A stretch of DNA of 64,000 bases from an uncultured bacterium (GTDB taxonomy: Bacteria > Bacteroidota > Bacteroidia > Bacteroidales > Bacteroidaceae). The translations under genes and the position numbers were made by a program. Below the pieces are notes generated by a model. The model did no database searches. It was not told where the DNA came from and saw only the letters and a list, made by a program, of their open reading frames with translations. Below are positions 17,023 to 27,191 of this stretch, in pieces; position 1 is the first letter of the stretch, and each line of letters begins with the position of its first letter. The stretch lies in NCBI GenBank assembly GCA_905214795.1, contig CAJMNM010000014.1, positions 6,140-70,139 on the forward strand, written 5' to 3'.

Positions 17023-17100
17023 CACCCGAATTATTTGGGTGTATGGCCTGAATGTATTAATTATTCAATATTTGTGTTATTAAAAAAGACAGATGTAATT

Positions 17101-20100
17101 ATGGTAAAAAGAAGATTGACCGCTTTCAGAACCTTTCTGTTGCCTTTTTTGCTTGTACCCACAATCTGGGTGACTGCCAAGGACAGAGAAGAGAGGAAAA
17201 AGCAAAAGATGGAGCAGGCTATCTCCGCTTTGCCAGACACTGCCTATGCTAGTGTGCGCAAAGAAGATTTGTTGAATGATGAAGTGTATATCAAATTGGC
17301 TCGTGACGGATGGAATGCACAGGAGATATCGCGCATCATGAATCGTTATCTGAAACAGAACCGCAGCCGGGTACGCGGTTCGTTTGAGTATGGTATGTAT
17401 GCAAAGCAGTGGTTGCCGACTTACGGGCATACTCCGGGATCAGATACGATTTATCAGTTTGTGGATACTACATATAACGAGACTGCAATAAAAAGTGCCC
17501 GAAGGCTTTTTTCCCGTGAGTTGGCGGCTTATTATGAACCGATACCCTATACACCTGATGACAGAATGAGCGGTATACGTAATACCGGTTATTTCCGCCC
17601 CGTATTACAGAAACCCAATACGGGACGTATTCACTGGATTGTGGTTCATCCAACTGATCCCGATGCCTTGATGGTGGTACCCGACGGTGCCGGTATATTC
17701 CGTACGTCAGATTTGGGACAGACCTGGGACTGTGTGACAGATCGCATACCGGACCGTGAGTTTAGAAAAATATGTTATCATTCGGCAATACCTGTTGATC
17801 CGGATGACTGGAATCACTTTTTTGCTTTCATGAAAAACGGTAATGCCACAGCTGTGTATGAGACAACAGATGGTGGACAAAGCTGGATACGTGTAGAGGG
17901 CGCTACTCATAAATCGTTCAAACGTGGATACGGTTTCCGTGATTCCAAAGGACAGATGAAATTTATTGGAGCCGTGCAGGACGGAGGCAACTATCTGAAC
18001 AATCAGTTGTGGATGAGTGACGATAAAGGTGTGAGCTGGAAGCGTATCACTTTGCCTGAAACGTTGAAGGAAACTCATCCTGAGAGTGGTGCGAAAGGTG
18101 CTTTTTTCCAGAATTTTGCGTTCCATCCCACAAATCGTGATATGGTTTACTTACCCACATCAAGAAGTATTTATTACTTTGATGACGGTGTGGAGCCTCA
18201 GACAGGTACCGACGGACAGACAACCTTTAACATCAAACGTATGACTTTTGATGTATACAATCAGGATGGTACAGAACTGCGTGCCAGCCAGGTGCAGGAG
18301 TTCCCGTATAAGGCGACTTCTCAGGGATTTTTGGAAATTAATCCAGATAATCCGCTCCAGATGTGGTTTGCTTCTGCTTCGCGTAACGTGAGTTATGGTG
18401 TCTACTCTGCGGTTTACCGTTCGGATGATGGTGGAAAGACATGGTTGACGTTGCAGGAGCCGAAGAACGGTATCGGTAGCGGACTGGCTTTCGGTAATGA
18501 GTCGCCGTGGGGATGGCTTGGTGGGTTTGGTGTGAATTTTAAAGATCCGCAATGGCTTTACGGATGTTCGATGAGTTCGGCTATCAGTAGTGACGGTGGA
18601 CATACATTTAAGGAATATGGATGGGGAAACCGTTTGAAGGCTTTGGCTGACGACGGTAATTATTATGTGACAACCAGTGCGCGTCATAATGCAGACAATC
18701 ATTGCATCGTGTCTCACAGAAGCGGGCGTGTGTTCCGTGGTTCTGATGCAGGATTATTGGTAAAGGATAAGGCGATTAACAATCATGAATGGACAAACAT
18801 AAACGGTATGATGGGTAATCAGTTACATTATTCCATCAAGGTGAACGAGTTTGGTGATCAGACGATGCTGGGTAATACTCAGGATGTGGATGCCCAGACT
18901 TACCGTTACGGGCGCTGGGGACACTGGCGCGGATATGAAGGAACAGAAGCCTTTATCAACCCGTATGCCGGAACGTGTTATTATTCCGGTAGCGGTGGTG
19001 GTAGTCTCGATGGTATATCGCTTAGCTCATGGTATGAGGGATATACCATGGCTGATGTATGCACAGGCTATTGGTATCTTATTCACCGTCAAGGCAGTGA
19101 TGCGCAGTCTTTTTTCCGTGTAGAAGATTTTGGAGGGAAGGCGATCAACCTGTCTGATCGTACAAAAGATGTTTCTGGTGCGGGAACAGGAGCAAGAGAT
19201 TTTGCTCTTACACGTGAGGGTGGCCGTCCGGTATTGTTTGTGTTGAATGCGAACAATACGATAGTACGTTCAACAGATAATGGTAATACTTTTGAGACCG
19301 TAATGGTTAAAAGTGGCGGTAACATGGTGCCGGCAAAGTTTAGCGGAGCATGGATTGCAACCGATCCTAATCGTAGCGATATAATTTATATCGGACAGAC
19401 AGGTAAAGTATTGAAATATGATTTGAATACAGGCGAGCAGGAGAATCTGTCCGAAGGATTGCCTTCTGTGTCATGTGATGATTTGATTTTCCATGAAGGA
19501 ACGGGCGATTTGTATTTCTTCAGTAATTGGGGAGGCATATATTTACGTGACCATGCAACCGGCCAGTGGAACCTGTGGATGACAGGTTATAATCCTCTTG
19601 CTGCAAAGCGTGTTGCCTTGAATTATACCACCCAGGAAATGGTGTTGGGTGATTATGGCCGAGGAGTATGGGTTGCCGATTTGGAACATCCGGCAGACCG
19701 TTATTTCAGTGACGGATTTAAGCTGAGACAGTTGTCGGCTGTTAACGGACGACGTACGTTAGGCATTGATACCGAGTGGACCATTCCTTTGTATTACAAT
19801 TATACATGGACTGTCAATGGCAGTGATGTGGATAATCCTTATCAGTATCTGACACGTGATTTGAAGGCCGGTGACAGAGTGCGTTTAAAACTAACCCTGC
19901 GTGAGTCGCCCGATGTGAGTACGCTGTCTGAGGAATTCATTGTGCCGCAGGTTGCGGAGGAAATAGCTTATGCGCCGGTGCCGGGTAATGCACTTTACAG
20001 TGACGGCAGCGGACGTGTGGATTTGGGATATGTGGATTACTTTTTCAATGACTTTACGCTTGATTTATGGGTAAAACCGGAGACTAACGGTGTGGTTATC

Positions 20101-23100
20101 TGCAATCGTCCGGTAGAGCTTCAGAAAGATACGCGTGGTTGGGCGTTGATGGTCGATCAGGGTGTCTTGAAATTCCGTTATGCACCGGCACAGTTGTTCG
20201 AGCGTGCGACCTATGACGCGACAGATGCACAACAGACAGATTTGTCTGGCGGAGCAGTAACATTAGGGCAATGGATGCATGTGGCTGTAAGTCAGGATCG
20301 CGATGGCCAGGTTAGTCTCTATGTCAATGGAGAATTGAAAGCTTCTTCGACACGTATTGTACAGTGGGCACCGCTTAACAGTGCTGTTTATCTCTCGCTT
20401 TTTGCTGACGGGTTTGAACGTATGCCGATGAAAGGCTGTGTGGATGAATTGAAAATATGGAACCGTGCATTGAACAGTAATGACGTGCGTCGTGCGATGT
20501 TTTCACATGTGACATCAGATGTCTCGGCACTGGTTTATTATAATGACTTTAATGTGGGAAAACTGGATGAGGAAAGGGAAATGTTTTCACGTGCGGGAAT
20601 GAAACCCCGTACTCAGGCGGTGACATCTGCAGTGGTGATGCCTGTGGCCGTTGGTGCGACAGTAGCAGAGGTGAAGATGCCTTCTGGACGTACGGCTTAT
20701 GATGCTGGAAATTCGGATGTGTTCTATCTGACTCCGTCTGCTGAGATGTCGTCAGAGGTGGGTATCTATCGTTATACTCGTCTCAGTCCGGATAATATGG
20801 GTATAGATTCACGTTACTTTGTGCCGGCTTCGGATGTTTTCCAGATCCGGACGTTCGGTAACAGTGGTGAAACGACTGCTGATATTGAGTTACCGTTCCA
20901 GACTGTGACGGGATATCAGTACAAATTATATGCCTGTGGATTGTATGACGGACTGAATATCTGGCAGAAAGTTGCGGATGTCACTGTGAGTCAGGATGGA
21001 AATACCATGATAGTAAAAGGCGTGAAACTGGCACGTATACAGGATAGACTGTTGGTTGTATTACAGAACAAACCGGCCGTGGAGTCTACGGTTTCCGGTG
21101 CGACGGATGGTCATGAAATTGTGGTTTATCATCCGAGTCAGACTGATTATGAGATTTCTGCGGGGCTGGTTGGCGGGCTTGAAGAGCCGACCGGAATTTA
21201 TGAAATCATGTCGGAGACCGGATTGTTCAAAGTTGCCGATCAGATGAAGTTCGTAAACGGCAAGGCTGTGGCTCGTCTGACGCTGGATATTGACCGGCTT
21301 GAGGGTGAGACCACGTTGCAAGATACCATTGTCGGTAAGAATGATAGCAAAATGATACCGTTGCCGTTGACAGTACGTAACAGAATGTTACCCGAGGGTA
21401 GTGGCAAAGTTTTGACGATTCAAGGTGGTGGTGCGGCTGCTGTATCGAATACATCGATTATCAATGCTTTGAACGGTAGCAAGACCGTGACCATGATGGG
21501 ATGGGTCCGTTTGGATGATAAAGCCATGCTGAGTGGTGTGAGGCCATTGTTCTTCTTCCGTGGTAGTAATGGAGGTGTTTGCGGCTTGCATTTGACCGAT
21601 GGTAATGTACGTTTCCATTGGAATGACGGGTTCTATGCCTGGTCATCTAACCTGAATATAACAACAAATGATTTAGGACGGTGGATGCATTTGGCTTTTG
21701 TGGCTTCGCCAGACGGGTTCAGTGTTTATCTCAATGGTGCGGAATATTATCGTACACGTCAGATAGAAGCAGCCAAGATTAATTCTGTGTTTATGCTCGG
21801 ACAGAATTATACCAGCGACAGGTGGTTTAAGGGGGCTTTTGATCAGGTTTCGCTATGGAACCGTTCGCTCAGTTCTGACGAGATAAGATATTATATGACA
21901 GATAATCCGCGACTGGATGATAACGGACTGGTTGCATATTTTGATATGGATGGTAAGGATGATAAAGGCGCGCTTTGCGACCGTGTCACCGGTGCGGCTT
22001 TGACGCTATACGGACAGACTTCAAACGAAGAATTCTCTCATATGCCATATCATCCCGAAAAGACTTTCAGTCAGAACGGTACACCGGAGGCTTCACAGGA
22101 AATCAGCCTTGAAGGAACAACTGCAACCTTTAAATTTGCGTTGATGAACGGGGCGTCGTATAATTATGTTCATCCAGACCACAGTTCGCTCAATCCATTA
22201 TTGACGGCACACTATGCGATTATTCCGTCAAAGACGGCGGTGTTCTCTGCCGGTCAGAAAGTGACGGTGAATTTCAATATGCCGTTGGCGGCAGTAAACA
22301 GTGGCGCTGTGCTGGCTTTGCGTCCGTTGGGCTCGGAAGAACCGTTTGACAGCTTTGTAGAGATGGAAAGTGTAGAGAACGGTCGGATGAAGTTCAGTGT
22401 GGATGCTACCCGTTTCAACGGAGCAAATGAGATGATGCTCATGTATGATGCAACGGCTGGAGAACGTCCGGTAAAGGTAACTCTTTCAGCTGCTCAGTAT
22501 GCCGAGGGAGATACTATATTCTTGGATGAGACGACAGATCGAATCCGGGTCAATAGCCGTGTGCTCAGTGCAAATCCGGGCAGTGAAGTGATTCTGTCGG
22601 TTGTGGAGAGCGACTATGCACACGCAGATGTGGATACGTTGGATGTTGTCGGAACGGCCGGACAAACCATCACTGTGACGATAGACAAGAGCCGTCTTGA
22701 TAAATTTGCGGTTAATCCGGTGACATTACGTCTTTCGGGTGTCAGTGAGCCGGTTGAACTTAAGCTGCTTGTTGCTTTGGAACCGATAGTCAAGCTTTCT
22801 CTGGCTGATGATGAGGACGGCACTCAGACTGTTGTGGCCACAGACCCGTATGCAAGCTTTGGTGTAAAGTCGGAACTGTTGCAAGGTGTGTTGCGTGGCA
22901 ATCTGAATATAAAAGTGGTTGCGGATATGCCGACACAGACCAATACAGCACTTGGCTCATTGTTGAGTAACAACAGTGTGTCATTGACGGATAATCTTTC
23001 TTACTATACTGGACGTGATGAACTGGACGAAGGCTGGAATCTGGTGGGTAATCCTTATTTGGCAAATATAAATCTGACAAAAGAGCACAATGTGAATCTG

Positions 23101-23988
23101 CATGAGGATGAGATTGTGAAGTATCTCTATCAGTATAATCCGGAGAGTGATACTTATACTGCGTGGGATATGGTAGAGAATTATGATGAGACACAGCGTC
23201 TGATGCCTTTCCAACCGTTCTTTGTACAGACTTTGCAGGAAGGTGCCCGGCTGACAATCATGCCTGAGGCTAAGAGTACGACGATTAACCGGCGTGTGTT
23301 TGATCATTACATGTTGCATGAAAGCAAGATGTTACGTTTGGGACTCTATTTGGAGAACGGAACTCAGGCCGACCGTACGGAAGTGAAGGTGCAGGATGGT
23401 ACGAATCCGGATTTTGTGCTTGGCGAGGATGCTATCAAGATGTGGGGAGGACTTAATGCCAAATCTAATGAGATGGCTACAGTCTGCGGCAATCGTTATA
23501 TGGCGGTGAATGTACAGCCGGAAAAGAAAGTGGAATTACCCCTTTATCTTCGTCTTTCTGCTACCGGTAAATTCCGTATAGCGATGTTGGATACCTATGG
23601 ATACGGGTTGGCAGACAAGGCCTTCTTGAAGGATAAACTTACAGGTACGGTATGGAATCTGCTTGATGGTGACGGTTATGAGTTTACGGTGAATGAGACT
23701 ACCGCTGCTGCCGACCGTTTTGTACTGATAATAGATGTCGCAGGTTCGGCCGATCAGGTCGGTGCGGTCGAGAGCAACCGTCCTCAGGTCATAGCCGGTA
23801 ACGGCCAGTGTCGTATTGACGGTCTGACTGGACGTGCAACAGTTGAAGTGTTTGATGCTTCCGGTCGCAGGGTGGTATATGAAACCACAGACAAAGAGAG
23901 CCTGACATGTACTTTGCATAGCGGAAATTATGTTGTGCGTGTACGGATGTCTAATAAAGATTATTCAACCAAGATTAATATCAGATAA
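17101..23988 (+). CDS. Giant secreted propeller/LamG protein with T9SS-like tail
   Basis: 2295 residues from MVKRRLTAFRTFLLPFLL; a signal peptide ends near VTAK. Residues about 170-760 form a beta-propeller with repeated Asp-box/BNR motifs: SDLGQTWDC, TDGGQSWIRV, SDDGGKTWLTL, SSDGGHTF and STDNGNTFE. This fold is shared with sialidases, VPS10 proteins and GH74 xyloglucanases. Two LamG/concanavalin-like domains follow near 960-1135 (LDLWVKPETNGVV... VDELKIWNRAL) and 1440-1620 (VTMMGWVRLDDKA... FDQVSLWNRSL). Further beta-rich modules lead to a C-terminal segment (VEVFDASGRRVVYET, then SGNYVVRVRM) that fits a T9SS type A sorting domain. I see no assigned catalytic family; a surface glycan- or protein-binding role, or an uncharacterised hydrolase, is inferred. 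The NPCBM-like gene starts 11 bases later. Confidence 0.82.
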   Translation: MVKRRLTAFRTFLLPFLLVPTIWVTAKDREERKKQKMEQAISALPDTAYASVRKEDLLNDEVYIKLARDGWNAQEISRIMNRYLKQNRSRVRGSFEYGMYAKQWLPTYGHTPGSDTIYQFVDTTYNETAIKSARRLFSRELAAYYEPIPYTPDDRMSGIRNTGYFRPVLQKPNTGRIHWIVVHPTDPDALMVVPDGAGIFRTSDLGQTWDCVTDRIPDREFRKICYHSAIPVDPDDWNHFFAFMKNGNATAVYETTDGGQSWIRVEGATHKSFKRGYGFRDSKGQMKFIGAVQDGGNYLNNQLWMSDDKGVSWKRITLPETLKETHPESGAKGAFFQNFAFHPTNRDMVYLPTSRSIYYFDDGVEPQTGTDGQTTFNIKRMTFDVYNQDGTELRASQVQEFPYKATSQGFLEINPDNPLQMWFASASRNVSYGVYSAVYRSDDGGKTWLTLQEPKNGIGSGLAFGNESPWGWLGGFGVNFKDPQWLYGCSMSSAISSDGGHTFKEYGWGNRLKALADDGNYYVTTSARHNADNHCIVSHRSGRVFRGSDAGLLVKDKAINNHEWTNINGMMGNQLHYSIKVNEFGDQTMLGNTQDVDAQTYRYGRWGHWRGYEGTEAFINPYAGTCYYSGSGGGSLDGISLSSWYEGYTMADVCTGYWYLIHRQGSDAQSFFRVEDFGGKAINLSDRTKDVSGAGTGARDFALTREGGRPVLFVLNANNTIVRSTDNGNTFETVMVKSGGNMVPAKFSGAWIATDPNRSDIIYIGQTGKVLKYDLNTGEQENLSEGLPSVSCDDLIFHEGTGDLYFFSNWGGIYLRDHATGQWNLWMTGYNPLAAKRVALNYTTQEMVLGDYGRGVWVADLEHPADRYFSDGFKLRQLSAVNGRRTLGIDTEWTIPLYYNYTWTVNGSDVDNPYQYLTRDLKAGDRVRLKLTLRESPDVSTLSEEFIVPQVAEEIAYAPVPGNALYSDGSGRVDLGYVDYFFNDFTLDLWVKPETNGVVICNRPVELQKDTRGWALMVDQGVLKFRYAPAQLFERATYDATDAQQTDLSGGAVTLGQWMHVAVSQDRDGQVSLYVNGELKASSTRIVQWAPLNSAVYLSLFADGFERMPMKGCVDELKIWNRALNSNDVRRAMFSHVTSDVSALVYYNDFNVGKLDEEREMFSRAGMKPRTQAVTSAVVMPVAVGATVAEVKMPSGRTAYDAGNSDVFYLTPSAEMSSEVGIYRYTRLSPDNMGIDSRYFVPASDVFQIRTFGNSGETTADIELPFQTVTGYQYKLYACGLYDGLNIWQKVADVTVSQDGNTMIVKGVKLARIQDRLLVVLQNKPAVESTVSGATDGHEIVVYHPSQTDYEISAGLVGGLEEPTGIYEIMSETGLFKVADQMKFVNGKAVARLTLDIDRLEGETTLQDTIVGKNDSKMIPLPLTVRNRMLPEGSGKVLTIQGGGAAAVSNTSIINALNGSKTVTMMGWVRLDDKAMLSGVRPLFFFRGSNGGVCGLHLTDGNVRFHWNDGFYAWSSNLNITTNDLGRWMHLAFVASPDGFSVYLNGAEYYRTRQIEAAKINSVFMLGQNYTSDRWFKGAFDQVSLWNRSLSSDEIRYYMTDNPRLDDNGLVAYFDMDGKDDKGALCDRVTGAALTLYGQTSNEEFSHMPYHPEKTFSQNGTPEASQEISLEGTTATFKFALMNGASYNYVHPDHSSLNPLLTAHYAIIPSKTAVFSAGQKVTVNFNMPLAAVNSGAVLALRPLGSEEPFDSFVEMESVENGRMKFSVDATRFNGANEMMLMYDATAGERPVKVTLSAAQYAEGDTIFLDETTDRIRVNSRVLSANPGSEVILSVVESDYAHADVDTLDVVGTAGQTITVTIDKSRLDKFAVNPVTLRLSGVSEPVELKLLVALEPIVKLSLADDEDGTQTVVATDPYASFGVKSELLQGVLRGNLNIKVVADMPTQTNTALGSLLSNNSVSLTDNLSYYTGRDELDEGWNLVGNPYLANINLTKEHNVNLHEDEIVKYLYQYNPESDTYTAWDMVENYDETQRLMPFQPFFVQTLQEGARLTIMPEAKSTTINRRVFDHYMLHESKMLRLGLYLENGTQADRTEVKVQDGTNPDFVLGEDAIKMWGGLNAKSNEMATVCGNRYMAVNVQPEKKVELPLYLRLSATGKFRIAMLDTYGYGLADKAFLKDKLTGTVWNLLDGDGYEFTVNETTAAADRFVLIIDVAGSADQVGAVESNRPQVIAGNGQCRIDGLTGRATVEVFDASGRRVVYETTDKESLTCTLHSGNYVVRVRMSNKDYSTKINIR

Positions 23989-23999
23989 ATCTCAGAGTA

Positions 24000-25943
24000 A
24001 TGAAAACAAGATTGATTATCATAATAATGGCTATCTGGTGCACGGCTTCGGCCGGTGCACAGAGCCTGAAATTGGACGGACTTCTTTTACCGGCTGACGG
24101 TTCTACGACAGGACGTATGGTCGCTGTTCATCTTGATGCGGGAAGCCAGACGCTGCAGACATTAAAAGTGGTGGCTTACAGTCTCTATAACGGGCAAAAC
24201 ACTGAATCCGCCGATTATATTGATTTCGGGAATGGTCTTTACACATTGTCTCTTCCCCAGACTACTGGTGAGTGTGCATATCAGGTCTGTGCGGTTCTGG
24301 CTGACGGTACACAGCTTAAGACGGAGATGATAGAACTCGACGGTGTATCACGGTTCCGTTGGATAGGTTCGGATGTGAAATGGACATCTTATACAACCGG
24401 TTATGCTCCTGATACGCCACGTGTTGACGGCAGCATTGATTACAAGACCAATCCTTTCAATGTGGGCGGTATAAGTTTTTACAAGAGTTTCAGTACGCAT
24501 GGTAAGGGGAGTTTTACTTTCCGTTTTGAAGAAGGTAATCCTTACAGTCGCTTCTATACGCATTATGGTATACAGGATAATAAGGATAAGGGAGACGTGC
24601 GTTTTTCATTTAAGGTAAACGGTGAACTCAAAGAAACTCACGACATGTATTCGAAAACCAATGCGGTAAAACCGGCTGATGGCATTTATCTGCGTACTTT
24701 CGAGACACCTATTGACGGTGAGACGACCATTGAACTTATAGGTGATGTTATCGATGACTATACTCACGATCATATGAATTTCCCTATGGGGCGCGTTTAT
24801 CTGAAGCCGGATACCCGTAGTCAGCAGACCTCAACATGGCCGGCTACAGCCATCTTGGCGGCAGACAGTCCGTTTGAACAAGTCCTGAAGGCTGAGTTTT
24901 CCTCAGGCGGAACGGTGTATTATCGAATCGTTTCTGGTGAAGAATACGCTACACTTGACGGCGACCGTCTGAACGTTCATACCATCCCGTTTGATAAATC
25001 GGCATACATAGAGGTGGAGGCCTTTCAACCGGGAACGGATGACTATCTGCCTGGTCCGGTTTACCGTTGCAAGTTCTATGTACGCAATAACAAGGTGGTG
25101 CCTAAAGATGGCAAACTGATATTAACAGACGGCGATGAGTTGGATGAACTGACTGTCTATGCCGATCCTACCTCATGTGGACAGGTTCTGGTCGATAACG
25201 GAATGGTCAGTGTCAAGCGCTTGGTCTTGAAATATACGTTTGTACCGGGTAAATGGAATTTTATTTCATTCCCCGCAAATCTGAATATTGACAAAGTAAG
25301 TAATCTCAATGAATTGGGTTATGCTTATAACAGCGGTTCAAAAGCTTACTACATTCGCAGGTATAGTACGCGTTTGCGTGCCGAACAGCCTGAAAAGACC
25401 GCATGGGAGAAACTGCTCACACCGCAGGTAATCCGCAATCAGGGTTATATAATGGGTGTTTCCCGTTCGGCTGACAACCCTGATAACACTCCGGTCGAGG
25501 TGACTTTTGTGCTCGACAATGTCTCTTTAGGAATGGATGCGGACATGGGAGGTAGTATGAACGTGACGTTGAACCTGATGCAGGTGGATCCGGGTACAGA
25601 GGTTCCGGTATACGTGATGCCCGATGGTGTCAAAGGGGCTCCTTTAAAGGTTATGGTACGTTTCTCGCCGTCCGACCGTTCGGTATTGCCGATGAATTAT
25701 GCGGCAGCTTTGGATGAAATGCGTGTTACTTTCAATCCAAACCGTTCGGGAATCCGACTTACATTGCCTACTGAGGAGAAGGCCCGTGTGGTTATCTTCG
25801 ACCAGAAGTGTCATATTGTTAAGGCGGTTAATTACGAATCACCGTATCTTATAGATATCCGTGATCTTAAACCGGGAAATTATACGCTGCATGTCAGCTA
25901 TGGTAATGCCACAACGACTTGTCCGCTGGAGATTACAAAATAA
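24000..25943 (+). CDS. Secreted NPCBM-like carbohydrate-binding protein
   Basis: 647 residues with a signal peptide (cleavage near ASAGA). Residues about 115-275 (RFRWIGSDVKWTSYTTGYA, then a PFNVGGISFYKSFSTHGKG segment, then FKVNGELKETHDM) match the NPCBM family of putative carbohydrate-binding modules found with glycosidases: a W-x-x-G-y start, a YxKGI/FSTHG-like core and a VDG-like strand. The middle holds beta-sandwich regions, and the last 75 residues (ARVVIFDQKCHIV, LKPGNYTLHVSYG) resemble a T9SS sorting tail. It starts 11 bases after the giant propeller protein, so the two are very likely co-expressed and may act on one substrate. The substrate is unknown. Confidence 0.78.
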   Translation: MKTRLIIIIMAIWCTASAGAQSLKLDGLLLPADGSTTGRMVAVHLDAGSQTLQTLKVVAYSLYNGQNTESADYIDFGNGLYTLSLPQTTGECAYQVCAVLADGTQLKTEMIELDGVSRFRWIGSDVKWTSYTTGYAPDTPRVDGSIDYKTNPFNVGGISFYKSFSTHGKGSFTFRFEEGNPYSRFYTHYGIQDNKDKGDVRFSFKVNGELKETHDMYSKTNAVKPADGIYLRTFETPIDGETTIELIGDVIDDYTHDHMNFPMGRVYLKPDTRSQQTSTWPATAILAADSPFEQVLKAEFSSGGTVYYRIVSGEEYATLDGDRLNVHTIPFDKSAYIEVEAFQPGTDDYLPGPVYRCKFYVRNNKVVPKDGKLILTDGDELDELTVYADPTSCGQVLVDNGMVSVKRLVLKYTFVPGKWNFISFPANLNIDKVSNLNELGYAYNSGSKAYYIRRYSTRLRAEQPEKTAWEKLLTPQVIRNQGYIMGVSRSADNPDNTPVEVTFVLDNVSLGMDADMGGSMNVTLNLMQVDPGTEVPVYVMPDGVKGAPLKVMVRFSPSDRSVLPMNYAAALDEMRVTFNPNRSGIRLTLPTEEKARVVIFDQKCHIVKAVNYESPYLIDIRDLKPGNYTLHVSYGNATTTCPLEITK

Positions 25944-26015
25944 AAGTTTGATATTTCCTTGGCGTTATGTTGCTCTTTAATGAGCATACGCCGGGTAACG
26001 GAGTACTAAATATGA

Positions 26016-26052
26016 AAACGGGATATGCTGTTTATTTGAGCATATCCCGTTT
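26016..26052. terminator. Perfect 14-bp terminator hairpin
   Basis: AAACGGGATATGCT (26016-26029) and AGCATATCCCGTTT (26039-26052) are exact complements around a 9-nt loop. It lies between the converging NPCBM-like and GH43 genes and can serve both. Confidence 0.8.
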
Positions 26053-26153
26053 CCATATTTGATAATTATCCGCTTCTGAAACAACGTCGCTTTCCCTGTG
26101 TTACATTTTGTTTAAAGTAGGGGAGGGCTGTTTTTCTGATTGTCTGTACTGGT

Positions 26154-27143
26154 TTATAAACGGTATTCTTCTCCCACCTTCAGTTCATCACCCGACAGGT
26201 CGATTCGGAACAGATGAGGCGTTCTGAGATATACGCCTTTTTTGTTTTTATGGCTGTGTACCGACATGAGCCATACACCGTCAAAGGTCTTGAATATCAT
26301 GCCGTGTCCGAAGTTGGGTGGGGTGATGGGTGTTTTCTGTTGTATCCAGGGACCGTCCAAAGTGCCGCTTTCAGAATAGGCCACTCCCTGCGTGTATTTG
26401 TCGAAAATCCAACTGGTCCATATCATGCCAAGACGTCCGGTGGCTGTTTTAAACAGATACGGACCGTCGGTCACCTGATTGGGTTCTGTCTTTAAGCACT
26501 TCTTACGTCGCTTGCTCCACGGACTGTCACTGGCTCTGAATAAGATCTGTGCCTGGCCGTCTGTGCCGCTTAAATCGGCTTTTAACGGTATCTTTTCAAC
26601 AGTACCGTTGTCGTTCTGTATCCATTCGTGACAATATACCATGTATGGCTTTCCGTCTGTATCCGTCCACAGGGTGCCGTCGAGTGTTGACATTCCGGCA
26701 GGCAGATAAACGGAATCGCCGAATGCCTTGTAAGGGCCGTCCGGTGTATCGCTTTCCAATACATGACAGGCCCGTCGTTCAATAGGGCGGTCGTTGACAT
26801 TGTCGATGATTGTCGACTTGTTGGTAAATGTAGCGAAATAATAATATTTGCCGTTGTATTGATGCAGTTCTGCAGCCCAGATTTCCGGGTTGCTGCCCAT
26901 CCATGCCACGTTGTGGGTATCAGTCACGTCGTACGGACCGTTCCACATCTTTAAATCCTTGCTTTTCCATAATTTTCCGCCGGTGCCCGTCATGTAATAA
27001 GTCTGTGTGGCCGAATCCGCCAAGATACACGGGTCACTCAGCTGGATGTCATAAATATATTGTGGGGGCGGTTCTGTTTGTCCGCTTACAGGCAGAGCCA
27101 GTCCCATAATCAGGCCCAAAAGCGGTAAAAAGAGTTTTGTCAT
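26154..27143 (-). CDS. Secreted glycoside hydrolase family 43 protein
   Basis: 329 residues with a signal peptide (cleavage near PVSGQ). The five-bladed GH43 fold shows the catalytic-base Asp in LSDPCILAD, the mid-propeller Asp in STLDGTLW, and the general-acid position in VTDGPYLF. Most GH43 enzymes have Glu-Gly-Pro at the last site; Asp here may be a subfamily trait or reduced activity. Other blades (NPEIWAAELHQYNGKYYYF, GRLGMIWTSWIFD, PNFGHGMIF) are typical. The family removes arabinose, xylose or galactose from plant glycans. It lies 48 bases downstream of a TonB receptor, a likely uptake partner. Confidence 0.88.
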   Translation of the reverse strand: MTKLFLPLLGLIMGLALPVSGQTEPPPQYIYDIQLSDPCILADSATQTYYMTGTGGKLWKSKDLKMWNGPYDVTDTHNVAWMGSNPEIWAAELHQYNGKYYYFATFTNKSTIIDNVNDRPIERRACHVLESDTPDGPYKAFGDSVYLPAGMSTLDGTLWTDTDGKPYMVYCHEWIQNDNGTVEKIPLKADLSGTDGQAQILFRASDSPWSKRRKKCLKTEPNQVTDGPYLFKTATGRLGMIWTSWIFDKYTQGVAYSESGTLDGPWIQQKTPITPPNFGHGMIFKTFDGVWLMSVHSHKNKKGVYLRTPHLFRIDLSGDELKVGEEYRL

Positions 27144-27191
27144 TTTGATAGTTGTTTGATGTGATAAAAGTTTTTGTTATACTCTCAATGT

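Larger units (their letters stand above)
16664..17100. other. AT-rich divergent regulatory region
   Basis: 437 bases of very AT-rich sequence separating the leftward microprotein/TonB unit from the rightward giant surface-protein gene. It contains a -7 element for each direction (16687-16694 on minus, 17015-17022 on plus). No gene was seen. Confidence 0.7.
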
